From the NCBI GenBank assembly GCA_020637055.1, contig JACJWR010000001.1, positions 682,001-746,000 of the forward strand: a stretch of 64,000 nucleotides of DNA. The letters are read 5' to 3'. This stretch comes from Actinomycetota bacterium (GTDB lineage: Bacteria; Actinomycetota; Actinomycetes; S36-B12; UBA10799). The position numbers were made by a program, and so were the translations under genes. The notes under the pieces were generated by a model. That model saw only the letters and a list, made by a program, of their open reading frames with translations, searched no databases and had not been told where the DNA came from. Below are positions 25,685-34,291 of this stretch, in pieces (positions within the stretch are counted from its first letter, which is position 1; every line of letters begins with the position of its first letter).

Positions 25685-27255
25685 CCGACTCGCTCGCGCC
25701 TGCCCGGCCGGCGCCGCCGCCTCCGGCGAAGTTCTCCACGGCTGCCTGGGGTCGGTGGTTCTGGCGCCAGTTGACCAGCATGCGGGTGGCGCTCATCCTG
25801 CTGTTCGCGCTCGCCGTGGCCAGTGTGCCGGGTTCGATCTTCCCTCAGCGCGGTGCGGACCCGATCGCCGTCAACCGCTACTTCGAGCAGAATCCGGCGC
25901 TTGCGCCGTGGCTCGACCGGTTGTCGATGTTCGACGTCTACGCCGCGCCGTGGTTCGCCGCGATCTACCTGCTGTTGTGCATATCGCTGGCCGGCTGCAT
26001 CCTGCCCCGGACGATCGATCACGTCCGGGCTCTGCGCAGGCCGCCCCCCCGGCCACCGGCGCGGCTATCGCGGATGCAGGGCTACCGTACCGGCGCGGTC
26101 GAAGGTCCCGAGGTGGACGTGGTCGGCGCCGGGGCCCGGTGGTTGACCTCCCGCCGCTGGCGGGTTCGCACCGGCGATGGCTGGGTGGCCGCGGAGAAGG
26201 GCTACCTGCGCGAGACCGGCAACCTGGTATTCCACATCGCCTTGTTGGTGCTGTTGGCAGCCGTCGCCGTGGGCAGCCTCCTCGGGTGGCGCGGATCGGT
26301 GGTCGTCATCGAGGGACGGGGTTTCTCCAACACCCTCACCCAATACGACACGTTCACCTCGGGCCGGCTGGTGGATCGGGCCGGGTTGGCGCCTTTCACG
26401 GTGACGCTGGACGACTTCCAGGCCGAGTTCGAACGCGGTGACATCCAGACCGGCGCCCCGCGCGACTACCGCGCCGAGGTCAGCTATCTCGCCACACCGC
26501 AGTCGGGGGCCGAGACGGCGACCATCGGGGTCAATTCACCGCTCAACGTGGCCGGCGCGAAGGTCTTCCTCACCGGCCACGGCTACGCGCCCCGGGTCAT
26601 CGTGCGTGATGGCTCCGGAACGGAAGTCTTCAACGGGGCCGTGCCGTTCCTGCCCCGCGACGGCAACTTCACCTCCACCGGGGTGATCAAGGTGCCGGAT
26701 TCGGATCCGCAGCTCGGCTTCCAGGGCATCTTCTTGCCCACCGCCGCCGTCGATGCCGAAGCAGGCCCGATCTCCCTCTTCCCGGTGGCGGACGACCCGG
26801 CCTTGTTCCTCTCCGCCTGGCAGGGCGATCTCGGCCTTGACGACGGCGTCCCGCAGTCGGTGTTCCGGCTCGACGTGGCGGAGATGACCCAGGTCGGACT
26901 GCAATCGCTGCGGCCGGGGGAGTCCTGGACCCTGCCGGATGGCCTGGGGTCGATCGAATTCGTCGGCTTCGATGAGTTCGCCAACTTCTCCGTGGCACGG
27001 GACCCGGGCAAGGAACTCGCGCTCGCCGCCGGGGTGGCGGCGATCCTCGGGTTGATGGCGAGCCTGTTCATCCCGCGGCGCAGGGTGTGGCTGCGTACGT
27101 CGGAAGATCCCACAGGCCGTACCCTCGTTGCTGTTGCAGGTCTGAGCCGTACCGAAAACTCCTCCGTCGATGACGACGTTCAGGCCCTGTTGGAGGCGGT
27201 AGCCTCCGACGGGTCCGGTCCGAGCATCGGCAACTCAGAAGGGCCACGTGCATGA
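25681..27255 (+). CDS. resB: Cytochrome c biogenesis protein ResB
   Basis: 524 residues: N-terminal membrane helices around WRQLTSMRVALILLFALAVA, a third helix near residue 195 and a C-terminal helix near residue 455 flank a large extracytoplasmic domain. It begins with the actinobacterial LTSMRVAL motif. ResB and CcsB together carry haem to apocytochrome c. GTG at 25681 overlaps ccdA; ATG of ccsB overlaps its stop. A low-complexity tail follows the last helix. Confidence 0.94.
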   Translation: MTDSLAPARPAPPPPAKFSTAAWGRWFWRQLTSMRVALILLFALAVASVPGSIFPQRGADPIAVNRYFEQNPALAPWLDRLSMFDVYAAPWFAAIYLLLCISLAGCILPRTIDHVRALRRPPPRPPARLSRMQGYRTGAVEGPEVDVVGAGARWLTSRRWRVRTGDGWVAAEKGYLRETGNLVFHIALLVLLAAVAVGSLLGWRGSVVVIEGRGFSNTLTQYDTFTSGRLVDRAGLAPFTVTLDDFQAEFERGDIQTGAPRDYRAEVSYLATPQSGAETATIGVNSPLNVAGAKVFLTGHGYAPRVIVRDGSGTEVFNGAVPFLPRDGNFTSTGVIKVPDSDPQLGFQGIFLPTAAVDAEAGPISLFPVADDPALFLSAWQGDLGLDDGVPQSVFRLDVAEMTQVGLQSLRPGESWTLPDGLGSIEFVGFDEFANFSVARDPGKELALAAGVAAILGLMASLFIPRRRVWLRTSEDPTGRTLVAVAGLSRTENSSVDDDVQALLEAVASDGSGPSIGNSEGPRA

Positions 27256-28250
27256 ATGCGGATCTCGCATTGTTGTCCAATCAGTTCGTCTATGCGGCAA
27301 TGGGTGTGTACACCCTGGCGCTGATCTCGTTCGCGGTGGCGTTGGCTGCCACCCGTGGACAGGTCGTGGAACCGCAACGGGTTGATGCCGCCGCGCAGCT
27401 CGCGAAAGTGCCGGCCGGGGTGGCGGACACCGGATCGAGCGCGCACGATGCCGGGCCGGCCGTCGAGCGGGCCGGCGTGCCGGAACTGCCGCCCGGCCGC
27501 CGCGCGGGCAACATCGCGATGTCCTTGACCTGGTTGGCGACGGGCATGTTGGCGGTCGGCGTCGTGCTACGCGGCGTTTCCGCCGGTCGGGTGCCCTGGG
27601 GGAACATGTACGAGTTCTCCATCACTGCGGCGTTGGCCGTGTCGGTGGTCTTCCTGCTGATGTCGATCAAGCACGACCTGCGTTGGCTGGGGATTTTTGT
27701 GACCGGCGCGGTGCTGCTGACCCTGGGTCTCGCCGTCACGGTGCTGTACACCGAGTCCGCCCAACTGGTTCCGGCCCTGAAGAGTTGGTGGCTGGTCATC
27801 CACGTCTCGGCGGCGATCATCTGCGCCGGCGGATTCACTCTGGCGTTCGTCTTCTCCGGCGCCTACCTGATCCGCGACCGCGCCGAGCGGCGCAGTCCGG
27901 ATGGCGTCGCACGCGGCTGGCTGAGTGCTCGACTGCCCGATCGGGCCAAGTTGGACCGGATGGCATACCAGGTGGTGGCTTTCACCTTCCCGCTGTGGAC
28001 TTTCGCGGTGATCGCCGGGGCGATCTGGGCGGAGAACGCTTGGGGACGGTACTGGGGTTGGGATCCCAAGGAGACCTGGGCCTTCATCACGTGGGTGGTG
28101 TTCGCCGGCTACCTGCACGCGCGTGCCACGTCGGGGTGGAAGGGACGGCGTGCCGCGTGGATCGCCATCCTGGGTTTCGCGACCTTCATGTTCAACTACT
28201 TCGGCGTGAACATGCTCATGCCTGGGTTGCACTCCTACGCAGGTGTGTAG
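27252..28250 (+). CDS. ccsB: Cytochrome c biogenesis protein CcsB (haem lyase)
   Basis: A multi-helix membrane protein with the tryptophan-rich WWD-type motif ENAWGRYWGWDPKETWAFI, which binds haem, and FNYFGVNMLMPGLHSYAG at the end. 332 residues. Forms the System II haem lyase with ResB. Preceded by ATGA overlap. The transcript probably ends soon after, since the next gene is convergent. Confidence 0.95.
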   Translation: MNADLALLSNQFVYAAMGVYTLALISFAVALAATRGQVVEPQRVDAAAQLAKVPAGVADTGSSAHDAGPAVERAGVPELPPGRRAGNIAMSLTWLATGMLAVGVVLRGVSAGRVPWGNMYEFSITAALAVSVVFLLMSIKHDLRWLGIFVTGAVLLTLGLAVTVLYTESAQLVPALKSWWLVIHVSAAIICAGGFTLAFVFSGAYLIRDRAERRSPDGVARGWLSARLPDRAKLDRMAYQVVAFTFPLWTFAVIAGAIWAENAWGRYWGWDPKETWAFITWVVFAGYLHARATSGWKGRRAAWIAILGFATFMFNYFGVNMLMPGLHSYAGV

Positions 28251-28251
28251 C

Positions 28252-28267
28252 AGCGCGGCCTAGCGCT
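28252..28267. terminator. Small hairpin between convergent genes
   Basis: AGCGC (28252-28256) pairs with GCGCT (28263-28267) around a six-base loop. It falls exactly in the 15-bp gap between the convergent ccsB and PLD-N stop codons. Short stem and no T-run, so only a candidate terminator. Confidence 0.3.
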
Positions 28268-28568
28268 ACGACGCCGAGGCCGGCGGTGCCGAATCGTCGT
28301 CCGGCCGCCGGGTGCGGCGCGCGAGATCGCGGAGGAATTCCGGGTCATCATCGGGTGCCCCCAGCTGGCCAGCCGCGGTTCTGCGCGGGCGCACTGGTCG
28401 TCCCAGCACGAACCACAACAAGGCTCCGAGCAGAGGAAGCAACAGCACCGCCAGGGCCCACAGCCACTTGGGTCCGCGACGGGCGGTGTGGGCAGGTGTG
28501 GTCAGCACGTCGATGAAGGCGTACACGATTACCGCGAGCGGTATCACCATGATCAGTAGTCGTCCCAC
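28266..28568 (-). CDS. Phospholipase D N-terminal-like small membrane protein
   Basis: 100 residues with two helices: LLIMVIPLAVIVYAFIDVL and PKWLWALAVLLLPLLGALLWF. The pattern, including PKWLWALxVLLLPLLGALLWFxLGRP, is the PLDc_N domain found as a stand-alone protein in actinobacteria. The C-terminus is charged and disordered. No catalytic HKD motif, so not a phospholipase. Role unknown. Confidence 0.85.
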   Translation of the reverse strand: MGRLLIMVIPLAVIVYAFIDVLTTPAHTARRGPKWLWALAVLLLPLLGALLWFVLGRPVRPRRTAAGQLGAPDDDPEFLRDLARRTRRPDDDSAPPASAS

Positions 28569-28596
28569 GCCTCCTAGGGTACGTCGGTGAGCCGGA

Positions 28597-28965
28597 GTGG
28601 GAAAGTCGGTGCGTACCCTGAGGGACGTGTCTTCTCACGATCATGAAGTGTCCGGTGATCACGTCGAGGACGCCACCGAGGCGGCTGACGCCGGGATCGG
28701 GCAAGCCGCTGAAGGACCGTCCCATCCGGTGGTGCTATACACCCTCGCCCGCGTTGCGCTCCTACTCGTCACCGCCGGGTTGCTCTATCTGTTGGGGGCC
28801 CGCTCGTGGTTCCTGGTGGTGCTGGCGTTGGTGATCTCCGGTCTGGTGTCCTACCTGGTGCTGGGGTCGCTGCGGGACGCCATGAGCGCCCGCCTGGATC
28901 GCCGCATAGGGGCGGCCCGGGCGCGGCGGGAAGCCGCAGCCCGGGCCGAAGACGATCTGTACTAG
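28597..28965 (+). CDS. DUF4229 family membrane protein
   Basis: Acidic N-terminus, two helices (YTLARVALLLVTAGLLYLLG and WFLVVLALVISGLVSYLVLG) and a basic C-terminal helix (RLDRRIGAARARREAAARAE), the DUF4229 layout. GTG at 28597 is given; a GTG at 28627 is an alternative and would be closer to homologues. Divergent from the PLD-N gene with 28 bp between starts. Unknown role. Confidence 0.82.
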   Translation: MGKSVRTLRDVSSHDHEVSGDHVEDATEAADAGIGQAAEGPSHPVVLYTLARVALLLVTAGLLYLLGARSWFLVVLALVISGLVSYLVLGSLRDAMSARLDRRIGAARARREAAARAEDDLY

Positions 28966-28968
28966 CGG

Positions 28969-29583
28969 CTAGGCGTCTTTGCCGGCCTTCAGGTAGCCGG
29001 CGACGGTGATCGCCCTGGTGACCATGTGGCTGACCGCCGCACGCTCCTCCTCGGCGACCGGGATGGCGCCCTGGGCGGAGATGTGCGAGGCGCCGTAGGG
29101 GTTGCCGTCGTTGAACTTGACCGCCGGGTCGGTGTAGCCGGGCGGCACGATGATGCCGCCGAAGTGGTAGACGGAGTTGTACAGCGCCAACAGCGTGGTT
29201 TCCTGGCCGCCGCGCTTGGTGGCGGTGGAGACGAAGCCCACGTAGACCTTGTCCGCCAGTTTGCCCTGCGCCCACAGCGGGCCGAGCGTGTCGAGGTACT
29301 GCTTGAGTTGCGAGGCCACGTTGCCATAGCGGGTCGGGGTGCCGAAGACCACCACGTCCGCCCAGTCGATGTCCTCCGGCGTGGCCACCTCGACGTCCTC
29401 GGTCGCCTTCGCGTGCGCTGCCCAGGCTTCGTTCGATGCGATCGCCTCCGGCGGTGCCAACTCGGCCACCTTGCGCAGCCGAACGTTCGCTCCGGTGGCC
29501 TTGGCGGCCTCCTCGGCGGTCTGTGCCATGTCGTGGACGGAGCCGGTGGCGGAGTAGTAGATGATCGCGACGTTGACGGTCAT
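28969..29583 (-). CDS. wrbA: NAD(P)H:quinone oxidoreductase, WrbA type
   Basis: Flavodoxin-fold protein with the FMN phosphate loop YYSATGSVHDMA, the GTPTRYGNVASQ loop and GGQETTLLALYN. 204 residues, the normal WrbA length. It reduces quinones by two electrons and so avoids semiquinone radicals. The 5' region has a palindromic operator candidate (29613-29634). Its 3' end converges on the DUF4229 gene with 3 bp between. Confidence 0.93.
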   Translation of the reverse strand: MTVNVAIIYYSATGSVHDMAQTAEEAAKATGANVRLRKVAELAPPEAIASNEAWAAHAKATEDVEVATPEDIDWADVVVFGTPTRYGNVASQLKQYLDTLGPLWAQGKLADKVYVGFVSTATKRGGQETTLLALYNSVYHFGGIIVPPGYTDPAVKFNDGNPYGASHISAQGAIPVAEEERAAVSHMVTRAITVAGYLKAGKDA

Positions 29584-29612
29584 AGGTGTTCCCTTTCGAC
29601 GATTACGGTGAC

Positions 29613-29634
29613 GATAGTTTAAGCGTCAACTATC
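29613..29634. promoter_or_regulatory. Palindromic operator candidate upstream of wrbA
   Basis: GATAGTT (29613-29619), eight bases, then AACTATC (29628-29634): a perfect 7-bp inverted repeat. It is 30 bp upstream of the wrbA start and AT-rich against the local base composition. It fits a MarR- or HxlR-type redox regulator site; no such regulator gene is in the window. Confidence 0.45.
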
Positions 29635-29672
29635 CAGCGAGTCAACTCGCACCACTCGGCTCGATCGGCCGT

Positions 29673-30287
29673 TCACCGTGTCGCAGGCGTCGGCGCCGAG
29701 CGGTGCTGCAAAGCCCAGGCGAACATGGCCACAGCGCCGGCGGCAGAGGCGTTGATTGACCGGGTGGAGCCGTATTGGGTGATGCCCAACACCTCCCGGC
29801 AGGCGGCCACGGCGGCCTCGGACAGGCCGGGCCCCTCTTGGCCGAAGAGCATCACGCAGTCGCGCGGCAGCTGCGCGGATTCGATCGGGCGGCAACCCTC
29901 GATGTTGTCAATGCCCAGGATCGGAAGCCCGGCGTCGGCGGCCCAGGTCGCGAAGGCGTCGACATCCGGGTGATGCTGGACGTGCAGATAGCGGTCGGTG
30001 ACCATGGCGCCGCGCCGGTTCCAGTCCTTGCGTCCGATGATGTGCACTCCGGCGACGTTGAAGGCGTTGGCCGAACGCACGATCGATCCGATGTTGAGAT
30101 CGTGTTGCCAGTTCTCGATGGCGACGTGCAACGCGCTGCGCTCGGCATCGAGTTGTTCGGTGATCGCCGCCACCGTCAGGTAGCGGAATCGGTCGGCCAC
30201 GTTGCGGCGGTCGCCTTCGGCGAGCAGTTCCGGATCCCACTGCGGTCCGGTCGGCCACGGCTCGGGGTGCGGTCCGACGCCGACCAT
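29673..30287 (-). CDS. SpoU/TrmH family RNA 2'-O-methyltransferase
   Basis: All three SPOUT motifs are visible: NIGSIVRSANAFNV, MLFGQEGPGLS and ITQYGSTRSINASAAGAVAMF, which form the knotted SAM-binding site. 204 residues, so a compact TrmH without a separate RNA-binding domain. The RNA target (tRNA or rRNA) is uncertain. The start codon shares a base with the stop of the TPR gene upstream. Confidence 0.9.
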   Translation of the reverse strand: MVGVGPHPEPWPTGPQWDPELLAEGDRRNVADRFRYLTVAAITEQLDAERSALHVAIENWQHDLNIGSIVRSANAFNVAGVHIIGRKDWNRRGAMVTDRYLHVQHHPDVDAFATWAADAGLPILGIDNIEGCRPIESAQLPRDCVMLFGQEGPGLSEAAVAACREVLGITQYGSTRSINASAAGAVAMFAWALQHRSAPTPATR

Positions 30288-31825
30288 CAGTTGCCGCTGT
30301 CGGTGACCCCGGAGGTTCCGGGTGTGCGGAAGTCCACGTCGACGGTCGGACGTAGGCCCCGCATCGAGAGCAAGTCCTCGCTGCGCACCTTGCGCGCCGA
30401 ATCGTCGGGCAGGAAGTAGCTGCTCAGCGCCGTGGCGCGTTCGGAATCGCCGGCCGCGAGATACAGCGCCACCGCGTGGGCGAGGTCGCGGTCGGCCTCG
30501 GTACTCTGCGGCCGGGCCCGCCAGCGGAGTTCGTACAACCGCGCATGCAGTTTGGGATCGTTGTGCGCCGCCGACGTCGCCAACGCCGCATCCACCGTGG
30601 CGAGGGCCTCGACCTTGAGGTCGTTCGCCAGCAACGTCATCGCCAGCACTCCTTGGTGGCGGGCGGCGTCGATCGAATCAACCGGGACCTCGTGGTCGGC
30701 CAAGTGGGTGTGCACGACATCGAGCGCCTCGCGGTGTTCGCCGAGCTCCAGCAGCGCCTCGGCCAACACCGCTGCGTGGTCGAGCGCCATGACGGGTTCA
30801 CCCACCTCAGCCGCGCGGGTCAGGGCCTCGCGGGCGACGGCGGCGGCCTCGGCGTAGCGGCCGGTGGCCCCGAACAGTTCTGCGCGGGCCCGGTCGGTGA
30901 GCACGAGGTAGTCGTCGGCTCCCATCGCATCGAAGATCGAACGCGCACCCTGGTACAACGACTCGGCGGCGGACTCATCCTCGAGGGCGCGCAGCGCGTG
31001 ACCGGCCTCGAGGTCGCAGCGTGCGACGCCGATGAGGTTCTCGTCCGCCTGGTAGGCCGACCGGGCGTCGCGCAGATGTTCGAGCGCCTCGGCGTGCGAT
31101 CCGAGGATCCGCAGCGCCAGACCGAGGCGCAATCCGGCATAGCCGCGCGCCACGTCGTCGGAGCCCACCCGGGCGATGTCCAGGCAGGACCGCAGCAGCG
31201 GTAGCGCCTCGGCGGTGCGTCCCTGTTGGATCAGCGCCTCGGCGGCGGCGTCGTCGGCCCACGCCACGTGCTGGGCCGAGCGGGCTTGCCGGAACGCAGC
31301 CCGGGCGCGGGTGAAACAGTCCTCGGCCAAGCCACGCGCTCCACTGATGGTGGCTGATTCGTTGCTGATGTAGGCGGTGCCCATGGCCATGTGGACCCGG
31401 CCGACGCTGAGTTGATCGTCTTCGGATTCGAACAGCGCCAACGCGGTCCGCCAATGGTCCACCGCCGCGTCCAGGTCCGACAGAGCCGCGTAGCCGTCTG
31501 CGGCCCGCTGGGTGGCCAGGGCAACATCGGCTTGGGCACCTATGGAGCCGAAGTATTCGGCGGCGGCCAGGAAACCGGTGACGGCCTCGGAATAGCGCTC
31601 GAGTTCCATCAACCCTTGGCCTTGGTTGAACCGGGCGTAGGCGGCGAGGCGATCGTCGCCAGCAGATTCGGAGGCCTCCGCCGCCGCCGCCACCAAGGTC
31701 TCGAACTGGATCATGTCGTTGCGGTGGTAACAGCGATCGGCGAGTTCGAGCAGGATCTCTCCCCGGCGCTGACCGTCGGCCCCGGTCAGCTCACCCCAAA
31801 GCTCCTCGTCGGACGAATCAGTCAT
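30287..31825 (-). CDS. TPR-repeat protein
   Basis: 512 residues made almost wholly of helical pairs of 34-residue rhythm, for example ARFNQGQGLMELERYSEAV and ADGYAALSDLDAAVDHW. No signal peptide or membrane helix, so cytoplasmic. Alanine- and acidic-rich. Such repeats bind partner proteins; the partner is unknown. Overlaps the SpoU gene by one base. Confidence 0.85.
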   Translation of the reverse strand: MTDSSDEELWGELTGADGQRRGEILLELADRCYHRNDMIQFETLVAAAAEASESAGDDRLAAYARFNQGQGLMELERYSEAVTGFLAAAEYFGSIGAQADVALATQRAADGYAALSDLDAAVDHWRTALALFESEDDQLSVGRVHMAMGTAYISNESATISGARGLAEDCFTRARAAFRQARSAQHVAWADDAAAEALIQQGRTAEALPLLRSCLDIARVGSDDVARGYAGLRLGLALRILGSHAEALEHLRDARSAYQADENLIGVARCDLEAGHALRALEDESAAESLYQGARSIFDAMGADDYLVLTDRARAELFGATGRYAEAAAVAREALTRAAEVGEPVMALDHAAVLAEALLELGEHREALDVVHTHLADHEVPVDSIDAARHQGVLAMTLLANDLKVEALATVDAALATSAAHNDPKLHARLYELRWRARPQSTEADRDLAHAVALYLAAGDSERATALSSYFLPDDSARKVRSEDLLSMRGLRPTVDVDFRTPGTSGVTDSGN

Positions 31826-31849
31826 GGCACCTCCCCCCGGCGGTTCGTC

Positions 31850-32539
31850 TCATGCGTCGAGTGTAGCCGCGCGACGGCGGACCAGACTCCAGCCAGATGG
31901 CGCCAACTCCACCAGGCTCAGGGTCATCATTATGCCCGCCACCAGTGCCAGCAGGGCGGCGATCCGGGTCTCTGTGAGCACGCCTGAGAAGACCAGCGCC
32001 AGCGCCGCTCCGGCGATTTCGCCGCCGGTCGCCACGGCTGTGAACCAGAACGCGCGGGTTCGTGATCCACCGCTGGCGAGCACCGGCGCGCTGACCGCGA
32101 TGCCTTCCGGGATGTTGTGCAGAGCCACGGCCAACGCTGTCACCAATCCGGCCGGCCAGGAGAGCAACGCGGCCGCCATCGGGGCGGCGCCCTCCGGAAC
32201 GTTGTGCAACCCGATGGCGATGGCCACCAGCAGCGCGCTTCGCCCGAGCCGGTTTCCGCCGAGGTCGAACAGGTCCGCCGCGTAGTGCAGCGCAATCACC
32301 AGCACGGCTCCGAGCACCACCCAGCCGAGGGCGGCCGGCAGGCTCAGTCCGCCCGAGATCGCCGAGGGCAGCAGTTCCAGTGAACTGATCAGCAGCATCG
32401 CGGCGGCGGCCAGCAGAATCGCCCAGCCGAATACTTTCGGGGGCCACGTGCGCCGGCTCGCGGCCAGCGCCCAGCCGATCATCGTGGCGAGGGCGGCTGC
32501 GGTCGCGAGGGCGAAGGCGGCCAGTGGCGTAGCGCTCAC
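31850..32539 (-). CDS. ZIP family metal transporter
   Basis: 229 residues with about eight helices. The two metal-binding motifs of ZIP proteins, IGLHNVPEGAAP and ALHNIPEGIAV, are on adjacent helices (about residues 115-160). Probably imports zinc or another divalent metal. Nine bp after the VIT-family gene on the same strand. Confidence 0.9.
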   Translation of the reverse strand: MSATPLAAFALATAAALATMIGWALAASRRTWPPKVFGWAILLAAAAMLLISSLELLPSAISGGLSLPAALGWVVLGAVLVIALHYAADLFDLGGNRLGRSALLVAIAIGLHNVPEGAAPMAAALLSWPAGLVTALAVALHNIPEGIAVSAPVLASGGSRTRAFWFTAVATGGEIAGAALALVFSGVLTETRIAALLALVAGIMMTLSLVELAPSGWSLVRRRAATLDA

Positions 32540-32547
32540 GGCACTCG

Positions 32548-33291
32548 CTAGATGGCTGTGCCGAGCAGGGAGCCGACGGCGTAGGTGACGCCCATCGCCA
32601 GCGCCCCACCCACGACATTGCGGGCGACTGCCCGTCCGGTCGGTGAACCGGCCAGTCGGGAACTGGTGTAGCCCGTGATCATCAGCGCAATCGCCACGGC
32701 GATGAACGTGGCCGGGATCCGCCAGTCGGCGCCGATCAGCAGGATCGCGGCCAACGGCAGCAGCGCCCCGACGGTGAACGAGGCGAGAGACGAGATCGCG
32801 GCCGCCCAGGGATTGACGTAGTGGCCGGGTTCGATCTTCAGTTCTTCCCTGGAATGCGCTGCCAGGGCATCCTTGTCGGTGAGTTCCCGGGCCACCATGG
32901 TGGCCGTCTCCCGACTCAGGCCGCGCGCCTCGAACAGCCCGATGAGTTCGTTGAACTCGCCTTCCGGATCCTCGGCCAGTTCTTTGGTCTCCTTGGCGAC
33001 GGCGGCTTCTTCGGTATCGCGCTGCGAACTCACGGAGACGTATTCGCCGGTGCCCATGCTGAGTGCGCCCGCGACCAGACCGGCGATACCCGCCGTGGCG
33101 ATGGCCGCGGTGGAGGTGGTGGCGCCTGCCACGCCGACCACCAGACCGGCGGTGGAGACGATGCCATCGTTGGCCCCGAGTACGGCGGCCCGGATCTTGT
33201 TGGCCTGTTCGTCCAGATCGCCGTGATTGTGCGCTTCCCCCGGATGGTCGAGCGGATCGACCGGTGGCGTCCCACCGACGGAGTCGTTCAT
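32548..33291 (-). CDS. VIT1/CCC1 family iron/manganese transporter
   Basis: Begins with a hydrophilic His-containing segment, then IRAAVLGANDGIVSTAGLVVG, the VIT family signature. An acidic cytoplasmic section (about residues 90-150; SQRDTEEAAVAKETKELAED) lies between helices 2 and 3. These proteins export or store Fe2+ or Mn2+. With the ZIP gene downstream it makes a small metal-homeostasis pair. Confidence 0.9.
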   Translation of the reverse strand: MNDSVGGTPPVDPLDHPGEAHNHGDLDEQANKIRAAVLGANDGIVSTAGLVVGVAGATTSTAAIATAGIAGLVAGALSMGTGEYVSVSSQRDTEEAAVAKETKELAEDPEGEFNELIGLFEARGLSRETATMVARELTDKDALAAHSREELKIEPGHYVNPWAAAISSLASFTVGALLPLAAILLIGADWRIPATFIAVAIALMITGYTSSRLAGSPTGRAVARNVVGGALAMGVTYAVGSLLGTAI

Positions 33292-33350
33292 GTCTGCCAG
33301 GGTAGACCGAGGCGACGCGTCGGCGGGACGCCAGTGGGAGGCTGCGGCGA

Positions 33351-33929
33351 CTAGCCTTCGGTGGTCGGCGCCTCGGATTGGTCGCGCTGGTCCATCTCGG
33401 CGCGGCGCTCGGCCATACGCTGCTCCATTTCGGCGGCGTCTTCGGGGGTCATCGCCCCGACCATCCTGGCGGTTGCGGTGTCGCCTGAGACCACGCCGGC
33501 GACCATCGCCTGGTAGCCGACCGCGACATCGGCGATGCTCGAAGAGTCACCGCGACCCACCCGGACCTCGGTATCGCCGTTGATGGCGAAGGTCTGGGTG
33601 AAACCGTCCGAGGCACGCACGGTGATCGAGGTGTCGGACACCTCGGTGACTTCGCCGCGCACGGTTCGCACCTGTTCGGTGCCACCGTCGGGGTTTTCCA
33701 CCGTGGCCTCGCCGTGCAGCATCTCCCTGCCGCCCGGGCCGCCGAATCCGCCGAAGCGACCCGGTCCGCCGTGGCCCATCGGTCCCCGCTCAGACGCGGC
33801 CGCTCCGGGTCCCGTCGAAGGGGTGTCGTCGGCGGCGAACGCCACCCCGGTGAGTATCGTCGCGCCGAGCGCGCCTGCCCCCACGAGTGCGGCGGCCTTG
33901 GCAAATCTGGTGCCTGAACCTTTGTTCAT
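33351..33929 (-). CDS. Exported DUF5666-like protein
   Basis: A signal peptide (FAKAAALVGAGALGATILTG, then AFA) leads to a Gly/Pro-rich linker (about residues 45-70) and a beta domain with the repeat RTVRGEVTEVSDTSITVRAS, typical of DUF5666. An acidic, Met-rich helix ends the protein. 192 residues. Probably extracytoplasmic. No partner visible. Confidence 0.75.
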   Translation of the reverse strand: MNKGSGTRFAKAAALVGAGALGATILTGVAFAADDTPSTGPGAAASERGPMGHGGPGRFGGFGGPGGREMLHGEATVENPDGGTEQVRTVRGEVTEVSDTSITVRASDGFTQTFAINGDTEVRVGRGDSSSIADVAVGYQAMVAGVVSGDTATARMVGAMTPEDAAEMEQRMAERRAEMDQRDQSEAPTTEG

Positions 33930-34096
33930 CTGCGTCCGTCGTCCTTCGCTTCCGTAGTGAACCCAGCGGATCGTGGGCTGGCCTCAGCCTCACACCGGAC
34001 TGTCCGGATCACGTGCGTCGAATGTCAGCGCCGGGTTAGGACGCCGGCGTCGGACACAACCACGACCCCTGCTGGCGCCCGCGCCAACTGGTGTGC

Positions 34097-34102
34097 AATG
34101 AT
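34097..34102 (+). promoter_or_regulatory. Possible -10 box for a leaderless transcript
   Basis: AATGAT lies 9-14 bases before the ATG at 34111, the distance expected if transcription starts at or next to that ATG. No clear -35 box. The remaining 33930-34110 region has no other feature that I can support. Confidence 0.35.
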
Positions 34103-34110
34103 CTGCCGCT

Positions 34111-34203
34111 ATGAGCACGGCGACCACCGAGAGCGTGACCGCGGGCATCAGCCTGTCGGTCGCTTTCGGGTGTGCGCTGTGCGTCTGCTGCTGTTGCGCC
34201 TGA
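34111..34203 (+). CDS. Polycysteine leader peptide (30 aa) upstream of sirA
   Basis: ATG to TGA, 31 codons, with six cysteines in the last ten residues: the end reads GCALCVCCCCA. It has no Shine-Dalgarno site, and a -10-like box suggests a leaderless start. Mycobacterium smegmatis has leaderless polycysteine ORFs ahead of sulfur-assimilation operons, shown to act as cysteine-responsive attenuators. Here the ORF lies 120 bp before sirA and is followed by a hairpin over the sirA ribosome-binding site. The likely role is sensing charged Cys-tRNA, not making a working protein. Confidence 0.85.
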   Translation: MSTATTESVTAGISLSVAFGCALCVCCCCA

Positions 34204-34291
34204 CGTCGCCGCCCACCCCTGGACGCGCGGACGCCGAGGCGCCGCGCAGCCTCTCAATGCGCGAGCCCCAGCGGCCCTTCCGGCAACCGCC

